DNA of 64,000 nt from Sinorhizobium fredii USDA 257 (GTDB lineage Bacteria; Pseudomonadota; Alphaproteobacteria; Rhizobiales; Rhizobiaceae), in assembly GCF_000265205.3 (NCBI RefSeq), contig NC_018000.1, positions 1,674,001 to 1,738,000 on the forward strand. Reading direction: 5' to 3'. Under the pieces are notes generated by a model. It had not been told where the DNA came from and searched no databases. It saw only the letters and a program-made list of their open reading frames with translations. Positions 53,569 to 62,063 of this stretch are shown in pieces (the first letter of the stretch is position 1; each line of letters begins with the position of its first letter). The translations under genes were made by a program, and so were the position numbers.

Positions 53569-54483
53569 ATGAAGATCGCACTCGACCCCTATATGCATCG
53601 TCACCTCGGCTTGCATGATCTGTGCCGCAAGGCGGCGGAGCTCGGCTATGACCATATCGAACTGTCGCCGCGCGACGACTTCCTGCCCTGGTGGGTGCGG
53701 CCGCGCGCCCACAAGGAGCGGATCGCCGAATTCAAGTCGGCGCTGAAGGACCACGGTGTCAAGCTCGCATCTATCCTGCCTATGTATCGCTGGGCGAGCC
53801 CGCATGAGGACGAGCGCCAGGCGGCTGTGCGCTACTGGAAGGAAGCGATTGAGGTCGCCGTCGAGATGGGCTGCGACACGATGAATTCCGAATTCGGCCG
53901 CGGCCCGTCGCCCGACCGTAGCCATCGCTCCAACTGCTGCGGCGGCATGCACACGCACGAGCACAGCGAGGCCGCCTGGTGGCGCTCGATGGAGGAGCTC
54001 GTGCCGGTGTTCGAGAAAGAGGGCGTGACGCTCAACATGGAGCCGCACCCGGAAGACTGGTGCGAGACGCTGCATCCGGCGATCGACATGCTGAAGACGA
54101 TCGGCTCGAAAAACGTCAAGTTCCTCTATTGCGCCCCGCATACCTTCTATTTCGGCGACGACATGTCAAAGATGATCCGCGATGCCGGTCCGCTGATCGC
54201 CCATGTGCATGTGGCCGACACCTACAACCACAAGGCCTCTTCCGGCCTGCGCTACATCGTCAATCCGCCCGGCGCCAAGGTGACGATCCACCAGCACATG
54301 GACATGTACCAGGGCGAGATCAACTGGGATGTCTTCTTCTCCTCACTCGCCGAGGTCGGCTTCGACGGCATCGTCACGGCCTGCGTCTTCGGCTGGGAGG
54401 AGCGTGCCGATGCTTCCGGCCGCTTCATGCGGGCCGAGATCCAGAAATACGTGGACAAATACTGGCCAGCCAAGCGCGGCTAG
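53569..54483 (+). CDS. TIM-barrel sugar isomerase/epimerase
   Basis: A 304-residue protein of the AP endonuclease 2/xylose isomerase-like TIM-barrel family. It begins MKIALDPYMHRHLGLHDLCR and has CDTMNSEFGRGPSP, GVTLNMEPHPEDWCET and IAHVHVADTYNHK, whose Glu and His residues would hold a divalent metal as in this family. ATG 53569 follows GGAGGAG. Leads a run with a second TIM-barrel enzyme and a Gfo/Idh dehydrogenase, a combination typical of inositol-like or unusual sugar catabolism. Substrate unknown. Confidence 0.87.
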   Translation: MKIALDPYMHRHLGLHDLCRKAAELGYDHIELSPRDDFLPWWVRPRAHKERIAEFKSALKDHGVKLASILPMYRWASPHEDERQAAVRYWKEAIEVAVEMGCDTMNSEFGRGPSPDRSHRSNCCGGMHTHEHSEAAWWRSMEELVPVFEKEGVTLNMEPHPEDWCETLHPAIDMLKTIGSKNVKFLYCAPHTFYFGDDMSKMIRDAGPLIAHVHVADTYNHKASSGLRYIVNPPGAKVTIHQHMDMYQGEINWDVFFSSLAEVGFDGIVTACVFGWEERADASGRFMRAEIQKYVDKYWPAKRG

Positions 54484-54517
54484 CCACTGCAGACCATCAT
54501 CATCGAGGAACAAAGCC

Positions 54518-55441
54518 GTGAGCATCACGATCACGACCGCCCCCTGCTGCTGGGGCGTCGACGACGTCAAGAATCCAAACCTGCCCGCCTGGGAGCGGGT
54601 CTTCGACGAGGCGGCGGCGGCCGGCTATGGCGGTCTGGAACTGGGCCCCTACGGCTATATGCCGCTCGACTCCGAGCGGGTCGCCAAGGCGCTCACCGAC
54701 CGCAACCTCTTCATCGTCGCCGGGACGATCTTCGACGATCTCGTCTCGCCGGAGAACCGCGCCAATCTGCTGCGCCAGACGGACGAGATCTGCGCCGTCA
54801 TCACCCGGCTGCCGCAGCCGGAGCAAGTGCCCGGTGAGCGCTTCAAGACACCCTATCTTACGGTTATGGACTGGGGCCATGACGAGCGGGATTACGCTGC
54901 CGGCCATTCCGAGCGCGCGCAGCGGCTCTCGGATGAGGAGTGGCGCGGCATGGTCGCCAACATCAAGGCGATCGCCGAACTCGCAAGCAGCAAATATGAC
55001 GTGCGCGCCGTCATCCACCCGCATGCCGGCGGCTATATCGAGTTCGCCGACGAGATCGAGCGGATCGCCAGCGACGTGCCGGCGGAACTCGCCGGCTTCT
55101 GCATCGATACCGGTCACACCTATTACGCCGGCATGGATCCGGTCGAGACGCTGAAGGAATATGCCGACCGCCTCGACTATGTGCATTTCAAGGATATCGA
55201 CGAGACGGTCTTCCGCCGTGTGCTCGGCGAGAAGATCCGCTTCTTCGAGGCCTGTGCCCAGGGCGTGATGTGCCCAATCGGCCGCGGCGTTATCGATTAT
55301 CCGGCGGTAAAGCGCGCGCTCGAGGAGATCGGCTACCACGGCTTCATCACCGTCGAGCAGGAGCGCGATCCTTTAAGCGTCGCCGGCAGCCTCGCGGATG
55401 TGAAGGAAAGCCGCGATTATCTGCGGTCGGTCGGATTTTAG
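54518..55441 (+). CDS. TIM-barrel sugar isomerase/dehydratase (IolE-like)
   Basis: A 307-residue TIM-barrel enzyme of the same superfamily as its neighbour, closer to inosose dehydratase in its opening (TAPCCWGVDDVKNP, EAAAAGYGGLELGPYGYMPL). Metal-site residues sit in AVIHPHAGGYIEF, GFCIDTGHTYYAGMDP and DYVHFKDID. The start is GTG 54518 with GAGGA eight bases upstream, 34 bases after the previous gene. Probably acts in the same pathway. Confidence 0.87.
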   Translation: MSITITTAPCCWGVDDVKNPNLPAWERVFDEAAAAGYGGLELGPYGYMPLDSERVAKALTDRNLFIVAGTIFDDLVSPENRANLLRQTDEICAVITRLPQPEQVPGERFKTPYLTVMDWGHDERDYAAGHSERAQRLSDEEWRGMVANIKAIAELASSKYDVRAVIHPHAGGYIEFADEIERIASDVPAELAGFCIDTGHTYYAGMDPVETLKEYADRLDYVHFKDIDETVFRRVLGEKIRFFEACAQGVMCPIGRGVIDYPAVKRALEEIGYHGFITVEQERDPLSVAGSLADVKESRDYLRSVGF

Positions 55442-55450
55442 TGGCGACGT

Positions 55451-55657
55451 TTTACCCCCCCTCTGCCCTGCCGGGCATCTCCCACAAGAGGGGAGATTGG
55501 CCAGCATCGATCTCTTCGCCGGCTGGAACGGCCAAGCTCCAGTGCCGTCACTCTCCTGCACCGAACTTAACGCTGTGGGAAAGATGGAAGAGGGAGCCCG
55601 CACCTTGCCGATCTCCCCCTTGTGGGGGAGATGCCCGGCAGGGCAGAGGGGGGTGAA
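55451..55657. repeat. Long inverted-repeat intergenic element (RIME-like)
   Basis: Two arms of about 50 bases, 55451-55502 and 55605-55657, are near-perfect reverse complements. The core is exact over 23 bases (55461-55483 against 55626-55648). A roughly 100-base unpaired middle separates them. Outer ends are C-run and G-run (TTTACCCCCC, GGGGGGTGAAA). It fills the 272-base gap between the second isomerase and the dehydrogenase. No coding content. Confidence 0.8.
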
Positions 55658-55713
55658 ACGCGGCACCGGCAGAAAAGCAACGGTGGGAATTCAAAACAAA
55701 CAGGAACGGGACA

Positions 55714-56877
55714 ATGTCGGTGAAGAAAACAAGGCCGATCCGCTGGGGCATGGTCGGCGGCGGACGCGGCAGCCAGATCGGCTATATCCATCGCTCGGCA
55801 GCGCTCCGGGACGACACCTTCGCGCTCGTCGCCGGCGCCTTCGATATCGACGCGGAGCGCGGCCGCACCTTCGGCGTCGAGCTGGGGCTCGATGAAGCGC
55901 GCAGTTATCCGGATTACCAGACGATGTTCGCCGAGGAGACCAAGCACGCCGACGGCATTGAGGCGGTCTCGATCGCCACACCGAACAATACCCATTTCGC
56001 CATCTGCAAGGCCGCGCTCGAGCATGGCCTCAACGTTGTCTGCGAAAAGCCGCTCTGCTTCACCGTCGCGGAAGCCGAAGAACTGAAGGCGCTTTCGAAA
56101 GCGCGTGGCCTAATCGTCGGCGTCACCTACGGCTATGCCGGCCACCAGATGATCGAGCAAGCGCGCGCCATGGTGAAGAACGGCGATCTCGGAGAGGTCC
56201 GCATCGTCAACCTGCAATTTGCCCACGGGTTCCACAGCGCGGCGGTCGAAGAACAGAACCCGTCGACGCGCTGGCGGGTCGATCCGAAATTCTCCGGTCC
56301 GAGCTATGTGCTCGGCGATGTCGGCACGCACCCGCTCTATATTTCCGAGGTCATCCTGCCGCATCTGAAGATCAAGCGGCTGATGTGCGTCCGCCAGAGC
56401 TTCGTCAAGAGCCGCGCTCCGCTTGAGGACAATGCGGTCACCCTGATGGAATACGATAACGGCGCCATCGCCAATGTCTGGTCGAGCGCCGTCAATGCCG
56501 GCTCCATGCACGGCCAGAAGGTGCGCATCGTCGGCTCGAAGGCGAGCATCGAATGGTGGGACGAGCGGCCGAACCAGCTGTCATACGAGATCCAGGGCGA
56601 GCCCATCCGCATCCTCGAACGCGGCATGGATTACCTCTATCCGGAAGCCCGGCTCGACGACCGTATCGGCGGCGGTCACCCGGAAGGCTTGTTCGAAGCC
56701 TGGGCCAACCTCTATCGCCGTTTCGGCCTGGCGATCAGCGGCAACCGCAGGCTTGCGCCAGAGGGCATTGAGGACCTGGTCTTTCCGGGTGTCGATGCCG
56801 GATTGGAGGGTGTGCGCTGGGTGGAGAACTGCGTCCGCTCGGCCGATGCCGGTGGCGTGTGGGTGGAGTACGAGTAG
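55714..56877 (+). CDS. Gfo/Idh/MocA-family oxidoreductase
   Basis: A 387-residue NAD(P)-dependent sugar dehydrogenase. The Rossmann part opens RWGMVGGGRGSQIGYIHRSA; the family motif is VVCEKPLCFTVAEAEELK, with the catalytic lysine in EKP; the C-terminal domain has GDVGTHPLYISEVI with its conserved His. It lies in the same direction as the two TIM-barrel enzymes but behind a large inverted repeat, so read-through may be reduced. Likely oxidises an inositol or sugar in this pathway. Confidence 0.92.
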   Translation: MSVKKTRPIRWGMVGGGRGSQIGYIHRSAALRDDTFALVAGAFDIDAERGRTFGVELGLDEARSYPDYQTMFAEETKHADGIEAVSIATPNNTHFAICKAALEHGLNVVCEKPLCFTVAEAEELKALSKARGLIVGVTYGYAGHQMIEQARAMVKNGDLGEVRIVNLQFAHGFHSAAVEEQNPSTRWRVDPKFSGPSYVLGDVGTHPLYISEVILPHLKIKRLMCVRQSFVKSRAPLEDNAVTLMEYDNGAIANVWSSAVNAGSMHGQKVRIVGSKASIEWWDERPNQLSYEIQGEPIRILERGMDYLYPEARLDDRIGGGHPEGLFEAWANLYRRFGLAISGNRRLAPEGIEDLVFPGVDAGLEGVRWVENCVRSADAGGVWVEYE

Positions 56878-57129
56878 GAGGGACGGCGGAGGATTTCCGC
56901 CCATCCTGTGACCGGTTTATGTGGCTTGGAATAGCCCCTCCCTGCCCCTCCCACAAGGGAGAGGGGCTCGTAGGCGTCACCGCTTCCCCAACTCAGCGTC
57001 TCCGCAATCGGCGGCGGTGCTGTCATGTGTGTAGGACGCCGCACGGAAGCTTTCCGTGGGGAGGGGTTGGGTGGGGTTCCGGACGCGCCGTATTGTGAGG
57101 GCAACTCAAAAACGCGCGTCGGCAACAAT
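56878..57129. repeat. Convergent gap with repeat hairpin and G-run motif
   Basis: Contains a C/G-rich hairpin at about 56936-56971 (CCCCTCCC-ACAA-GGGAGAGGGG) that could end the dehydrogenase transcript, then GGAAGCTTTCC at 57045-57055 and a four-run G motif at 57058-57076. Both blocks look like rhizobial intergenic mosaic sequence. No gene is seen; in particular no repC remnant. Confidence 0.5.
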
Positions 57130-58179
57130 CTAAGACTTCTGATTTTTCACAAAGCTTGCGTGCCATTTCGCCAGCATCGACACCGCCTCCTTGATGAAGG
57201 ACGGATGAGTGCCGGGCAGGAACTCGATTCTCGGGGCCTTGCCCTCAAGCTTCAACCGCGCAAAGACCCGCCCCGCCTCATCCTTCAGTTCCTCCGGCTT
57301 TTCCGGCGCGGGCCTGTCGCTCTGAGACAGGCAATTGAAGACGAGTTGGAAGCGCTGGTCGGTATCGGCGGCGCGGAAGCGTGGCGAGGCGATCTCCGCT
57401 TCCGCCGTGTCGCGCCTCTCTGCCCCTTCCAGCAAGGTGCCGATCGCCATCCAGCGCTCGCGGCCGGCTTTCGGCGCCGGGCCGATGGCGCGGGCAAGTT
57501 CATGCGGCACGCTGTCGGCGACCTGAAGGAGGCGCGACAGCTCGCTCTTCTGCACGGCGAGCGCGTCGCCGATCACCTTGCGGTCGAAGCCGCGGGTGGC
57601 AAGGGCGGCGGCGAAAAGCGCCCGCTCGATGAAGGAGAGGTTGCGCCGCTCGGCGTTTTCCTTGCCTTGGGCCAGCACCAATTCGTCGTCGGACAGCGGC
57701 CGGACGATCGCCTTCACCTGAAGCTCGAGCCGGCGCACGGCCTTCAAGCGGCGATGACCATAGGCGGTCTGGTAGTGCCCCGGCTTTTCCGGATGCGGGC
57801 GGACGAGGATCGGCGATTGCTGGCCGTTGTCGCGGATGCTCTCGATGAGCGCCAGGAAATCCGGATCGTCGACTTCGCCGTCGGTCAGCCGGTCCTCGAC
57901 GAAGGAAGCTTCGACGAGCGCCGGATCGAGCGCCACGACGCGCTCGCCCTGGGTCAGCGCTTCGCGGAGCGAGCGCGCCTCTTCGGCCTCGCGGGTGATG
58001 CTGCCGAGCGAAAGGCCCATCGCCTTGACCGCCCCTGACGCCGCGCGCGGTGCGCCGGCCGGCTGGCCGTTGACAGGTGTCAACTCCGCTGGCCCCGCTT
58101 CCTGGGCTTGTGGCGTGGCACCAGGAGCACCGCCCATGAACAGTGCCCGCAATTCGTTCTTCCGGTTGTTGCCAGCCAT
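57130..58179 (-). CDS. repB: RepB, ParB-like partition protein
   Basis: A 349-residue centromere-binding protein that works with RepA to segregate the replicon. The CTP-binding box is QTAYGHRRLKAVRRLE, the arginine-rich patch is KENAERRNLSFIERALFA, and a helix-turn-helix follows (VIGDALAVQKSELSRLLQVA). It starts MAGNNRKNELRALFMGG, like other RepB proteins, three bases after repA. Normally repC would follow; here the next 250 bases hold only repeats and then a convergent unrelated gene. A parS-like site lies within its own first 40 codons. Confidence 0.93.
   Translation of the reverse strand: MAGNNRKNELRALFMGGAPGATPQAQEAGPAELTPVNGQPAGAPRAASGAVKAMGLSLGSITREAEEARSLREALTQGERVVALDPALVEASFVEDRLTDGEVDDPDFLALIESIRDNGQQSPILVRPHPEKPGHYQTAYGHRRLKAVRRLELQVKAIVRPLSDDELVLAQGKENAERRNLSFIERALFAAALATRGFDRKVIGDALAVQKSELSRLLQVADSVPHELARAIGPAPKAGRERWMAIGTLLEGAERRDTAEAEIASPRFRAADTDQRFQLVFNCLSQSDRPAPEKPEELKDEAGRVFARLKLEGKAPRIEFLPGTHPSFIKEAVSMLAKWHASFVKNQKS
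58069..58084. promoter_or_regulatory. parS-like palindrome inside repB
   Basis: GTTGACAGGTGTCAAC has perfect 7-base arms and differs from the RepB-binding consensus GTT-N4-GC-N4-AAC only in one central base (GG for GC). It lies within the repB coding sequence near codon 34. It may be a functional centromere site or its relic. Confidence 0.45.
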
Positions 58180-58182
58180 GTC

Positions 58183-59463
58183 TTAGCGCCCCCAGGCCGC
58201 GTGGATGAGAGCCTCGATCTCGCCATTGACGGCGTTGAGCGACTCGATCGCCCGGTCATAGGTGGCGCGGGTGAAGTTCTCGCGGCCGACCTCATAGAGC
58301 GTCTGCTTGGTGAGGCCCGCGTCCGAGATCGCCGTCGACTTGACCATGGCCGAGGTCAATACTCGGTCGCCGAAGAGCGAGCGCATGAAGCCGACGATCT
58401 GGGCCTGCGGCCCGTCATTCGGTTCGAAGCGGGTGACGAGGTAACGCAGGAAGTCGAAATTGAGCTCGCCGCCCGCCTCGCGCACGACGCTCAGGAGGTC
58501 CGAGGTCATGTAGAGGAACTGGTTCATGGAGGCGACATCGAGCATCTGCGGATGCACGGTGACGATGACCGAAGTCGAGGCGCAGAGTGCCGACAGCGTC
58601 AGGTAGCCAAGCTGCGGGGGGCAGTCGATCACGACGATGTCGTAGTCGTCGGCGACGCTTGCGAGGGCCGCCTGAACGCGGGCGAAGAACAGCGGTCCCG
58701 CATCGGTGCCGTTCTGCCGCGCGCTCAAGGCCTGCGGCGTCGTGTGCTCGAACTCCTGCAGTTCCAGATTGCCGGGCACGAGATCGAGGCCGTCGAAATA
58801 GGTCTTGCGGATGATGTCCCTGAGCGGCCGTGCCTCGGCGTCGTAGCGGATCGCGCCGTAGAGCGTGTCGTTGCCGGTCAGGTCCAGTTCCGGCTGATAG
58901 CCGAACAGCGCCGATAGCGAGGCCTGCGGATCGAGATCAACCGCCAGCACCCGATGGCCGGTCAAAGCGAGATATTGCGCCAGATGGACGGAAGAGGTCG
59001 TCTTGCCGGAGCCGCCCTTGAAATTGGTGACGGAGATGACCTGAAGATGCTCGCCCCGGGCGCCGTCGCGCCAATTCACGTAGCCGCGCGCCTTGGCGGC
59101 ATTGCCCTTGGCGAGCGCCTGTTCGGCGAGATGCCGGCGCAGCGCATTGATGTCGGAAAGCGAATAGGAACGCCGCCCGCCAATGCCGGTGTCGGGCTGC
59201 GGCCCCTCGCCCGCCAGCGACAATTGCCTGAGATAGCCGTCGGAAACGCCGATCAGCTTGGCCGCCTCGCCGGAAGTGAAGCTCCGGAGCGTCTTCATCG
59301 CCGTCGGCGCGAACAGGCGGTCGCGCATCGCCTTCAACTGCTCGGAGAGCGCCCGCGCATCCGCCGCAATCGCCTCGTCGGCGGACCTTCGAGACGCAGC
59401 GCCGGCGGTCGCCGCCTTGTCGATTGCGCTTGCGGCGTCCACGGCCGATCCTGTCATGTCCAT
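58183..59463 (-). CDS. repA: RepA, ParA-like partition ATPase
   Basis: A 426-residue partition ATPase. An N-terminal helix-turn-helix (SFTSGEAAKLIGVSDGYLRQ, then GGRRSYSLSDINALR) precedes the ParA domain, which has the deviant Walker A TNFKGGSGKTTSSVHLAQYL near residue 147 and Walker B DDYDIVVIDCPPQLG. The RepA-specific tail ESLNAVNGEIEALI is present. ATG 59463 has GAGGGGA seven bases upstream. RepA also represses its own operon in repABC systems. No repC is present after repB, so this pair could only partition, not initiate replication. Confidence 0.94.
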   Translation of the reverse strand: MDMTGSAVDAASAIDKAATAGAASRRSADEAIAADARALSEQLKAMRDRLFAPTAMKTLRSFTSGEAAKLIGVSDGYLRQLSLAGEGPQPDTGIGGRRSYSLSDINALRRHLAEQALAKGNAAKARGYVNWRDGARGEHLQVISVTNFKGGSGKTTSSVHLAQYLALTGHRVLAVDLDPQASLSALFGYQPELDLTGNDTLYGAIRYDAEARPLRDIIRKTYFDGLDLVPGNLELQEFEHTTPQALSARQNGTDAGPLFFARVQAALASVADDYDIVVIDCPPQLGYLTLSALCASTSVIVTVHPQMLDVASMNQFLYMTSDLLSVVREAGGELNFDFLRYLVTRFEPNDGPQAQIVGFMRSLFGDRVLTSAMVKSTAISDAGLTKQTLYEVGRENFTRATYDRAIESLNAVNGEIEALIHAAWGR

Positions 59464-59680
59464 GGTCAAATCCCCTCGTGCTTGGCGCAAATCGCGCCTC
59501 GAGCCGCAGGCGAATGGCAACAGCCATCCCCCCCGCCGGCCGCACAGATGCGCCCGCCGCATTCCCTAACAGAGCAATCGCTGAACTACGCTGAAATATG
59601 GAATATGCGATCTGTTCCGTTACAGGAATGATTCATCCGCTGATTCGCGTCAAGCCATTTCTCCCATCGCGGCCCTGCCG

Positions 59681-60958
59681 CTAGGCGCGATAGGTGTAAG
59701 TCTCGATCGATTGAGGCTTCATTTCGATCGAAAAGCCCGGCCGCTCAGGCGGCATATAGGCGGCATTCCTGATGACGCACGGGGCGACGAAGTGCTCGTG
59801 CAGGTGGTCGACATATTCAATCACGCGGCCGTCCTTGGTGCCGGAAACGGCGACGTAATCGATCATCGACAGGTGCTGCACGTATTCGCAGAGACCCACT
59901 CCGCCGGCATGCGGCCAAACAGGCAGCCCGTATTTTGCCGCCATCAGCAGCACGGAAAGAACCTCGTTAAGACCACCCAGGCGGCAGGCGTCAACCTGCA
60001 CGATGTCGATGGCGCCCTCGGCTATGAACTGCTTGAAGAGAATGCGGTTCTGGCACATCTCGCCGGTTGCGACCTTGACCGGGGCGATCGCCTCGCGGAT
60101 CTTTCGGTGGCCGGCAACATCGTCCGGGCTCGTCGGTTCCTCGATGAAGAAAGGCTTGGCGACAGCCAGCGCCTTCACCCACTCGATCGCCTCCCCCACC
60201 TCCCAGACCTGGTTGGCGTCGATCATCAGATAGCGGTCGGGACCAAGCACCTCGCGGGCGATCGTCAGGCGGCGTAAGTCATCGGCGCGGTCGCGCCCGA
60301 CCTTCATCTTGATATGGTTGAAGCCCTGGTCGACCGCCTCCTGCGCAAGCCGCCTGAGCTTCGCGTCGTCGTAGCCGAGCCAGCCGGCGGACGTCGTGTA
60401 GCAGGGATAGCCCTCCTTCTCGAGCGTCGCAATGCGCTCCGCCTTGCCCGGCTCGGCGCGCTTGAGGATGTCGACCGCTTCCGCGCGCGTCAGCACGTCG
60501 GTCAGGTAGCGGTAGTCGACGATGTCGGCGATCTCCTCCGCCGGCATGTCGGCAATGAGACGCCAGACCGGCTTGCCGGCCTCCTTGGCGATCAGATCCC
60601 ACACCGCATTGACGATCGCTCCCGTGGCGAGATGGATCGCGCCCTTCTCCGGGCCGATCCAGCGCAGCTGGCTGTCGCCGGTCAGGTGCCGCCAGAAACG
60701 GCCGGGCTGCGCGCGAATAGTCTCGATCTCCTGGCCGACGACAAGGTGGCGCATGGCCTTGATCGCCATGCAGCAGATGTCGTTGCCGCGACCGATGGTG
60801 AAGGTGAGGCCGTGGCCGGCAAGCCCCGGCCGGTCGGTGTCGAGGATGACGTAGGCAGCGGAATAGTCGGGATCAGGATTCATCGCGTCCGAACCGTCGA
60901 GGCTTTGCGAGGTCGGAAAGCGCAGATCAAAGACGCGGAGATCGACGATGCGGGTCAT
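59681..60958 (-). CDS. L-fuconate dehydratase
   Basis: A 425-residue enolase-superfamily dehydratase. The general base pair is in NHIKMKVGRDRADD (Lys-x-Lys), the metal ligands are in LMIDANQVWEVGEA, FIEEPTSPDDVAGH and ATGEMCQNRILF, and the catalytic His is in WPHAGGVGLCEYVQHLSMID. The whole length and the start MTRIVDLRVFDLRFPTS match L-fuconate dehydratase, which makes 2-keto-3-deoxy-L-fuconate. The open lead to 61030 is not protein-like. Downstream of a ribose-type sugar transporter on the same strand, so that transporter may import L-fucose or a related sugar. Confidence 0.88.
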   Translation of the reverse strand: MTRIVDLRVFDLRFPTSQSLDGSDAMNPDPDYSAAYVILDTDRPGLAGHGLTFTIGRGNDICCMAIKAMRHLVVGQEIETIRAQPGRFWRHLTGDSQLRWIGPEKGAIHLATGAIVNAVWDLIAKEAGKPVWRLIADMPAEEIADIVDYRYLTDVLTRAEAVDILKRAEPGKAERIATLEKEGYPCYTTSAGWLGYDDAKLRRLAQEAVDQGFNHIKMKVGRDRADDLRRLTIAREVLGPDRYLMIDANQVWEVGEAIEWVKALAVAKPFFIEEPTSPDDVAGHRKIREAIAPVKVATGEMCQNRILFKQFIAEGAIDIVQVDACRLGGLNEVLSVLLMAAKYGLPVWPHAGGVGLCEYVQHLSMIDYVAVSGTKDGRVIEYVDHLHEHFVAPCVIRNAAYMPPERPGFSIEMKPQSIETYTYRA

Positions 60959-61070
60959 GGCATGCTCCTGATGCGTTCGGCCGCCAACTGGGCGGCAAGC
61001 CCGGATGGTATCACTTGGCGGCAACGACATGCATCCTCGACCCCTCCGGAGAGATCGAGCGACCGTGACG

Positions 61071-62063
61071 TCAGCGGCTCGGCGGCGCGCGGCCGTAAAG
61101 CAGCAGCATCACGACGATGACGACGCCGTAGACGATCTGCCGGCCCGCCTCCGGCATCTGCATGACCGAGAGAATCGACTGTAGCAGCGTGATCAGGATG
61201 ACCCCGGCGACCGTGCCGAGATAGGAGCCGCGGCCGCCGAGGATGGACGTGCCGCCGAGCACGACGGCTGCGATCGAGGGTAACAGATAGGCGTCGCCCA
61301 TCGCCTGCGCCGCCTTCGAGGCATAGCCGGCAAGCAGCACGCCGCCGAAAGCGTTCAAGCCGCCCGAGACGACGAAGGCGATCATAACCACGCGTCTTGT
61401 GCCGACACCGGAGAGGAACGCCGCGCGCTCGCTGTTGCCGATGCCGTAGACCGCCCGGCCGAAGGCTGTACGCGTCAGCAGGAAGATCATCGCCGCGCTG
61501 ACCGCAAACCAAACGAGAATGGCGTTCGGAACGCCCGGCACAAGTGCGCCGGTCGCCAGCCACCGTACGGCATGCGGGGCTGAATCCTGCGGCGAGAAGC
61601 CGCCGGTGTAGACGACCATCAGTCCCTGCGCCACGACATTGGACGCCAGCGTCACGATCATCGAAGGAATGCGCAGATAGGCCACGCCCAGGCCGTTCAA
61701 GAGGCCGAAGGCCATGCCGCAAAGCACGCCGGCCGGAATGGCGACGGCGACTCCCATGTCGCCGAAACCGGCAACGGCGCAGGCCATCATAGCCCCCATC
61801 GTCATGACCCAGGGCACCGAAAGATCGATGTGCCCGAGGAGGATGACGATCATCATGCCGGCGGCCACGACGCCGAGGAAGGACGCGACCTTGAGCTGCT
61901 GCAGCAGGTAGTCGGGCGAAAGGAAATTGCTCGAATAGAGGCTGCCGAGAAGAAGCAGGAGCAAAATGCAGCCGAAAGCGGTGAGCACGGCCGGATCGGC
62001 GCGGCGGAGAAAGCGCGGCAGGCGCGCCTTGACGGACAAGCGGCTTTCGGATGTCTGGCTCAT
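61071..62063 (-). CDS. Sugar ABC transporter permease (RbsC type), second copy
   Basis: A 330-residue permease of the ribose/AraH family with about ten helices. Markers are VVAAGMMIVILLGHIDLSVP, GLLNGLGVAYLRIPSMIVTL and the cytoplasmic GRAVYGIGNSERAAFLSGVG coupling region. Its ATG 62063 overlaps the preceding permease stop (ATGA). Two permeases in one operon suggest a heterodimeric channel. Confidence 0.92.
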   Translation of the reverse strand: MSQTSESRLSVKARLPRFLRRADPAVLTAFGCILLLLLLGSLYSSNFLSPDYLLQQLKVASFLGVVAAGMMIVILLGHIDLSVPWVMTMGAMMACAVAGFGDMGVAVAIPAGVLCGMAFGLLNGLGVAYLRIPSMIVTLASNVVAQGLMVVYTGGFSPQDSAPHAVRWLATGALVPGVPNAILVWFAVSAAMIFLLTRTAFGRAVYGIGNSERAAFLSGVGTRRVVMIAFVVSGGLNAFGGVLLAGYASKAAQAMGDAYLLPSIAAVVLGGTSILGGRGSYLGTVAGVILITLLQSILSVMQMPEAGRQIVYGVVIVVMLLLYGRAPPSR

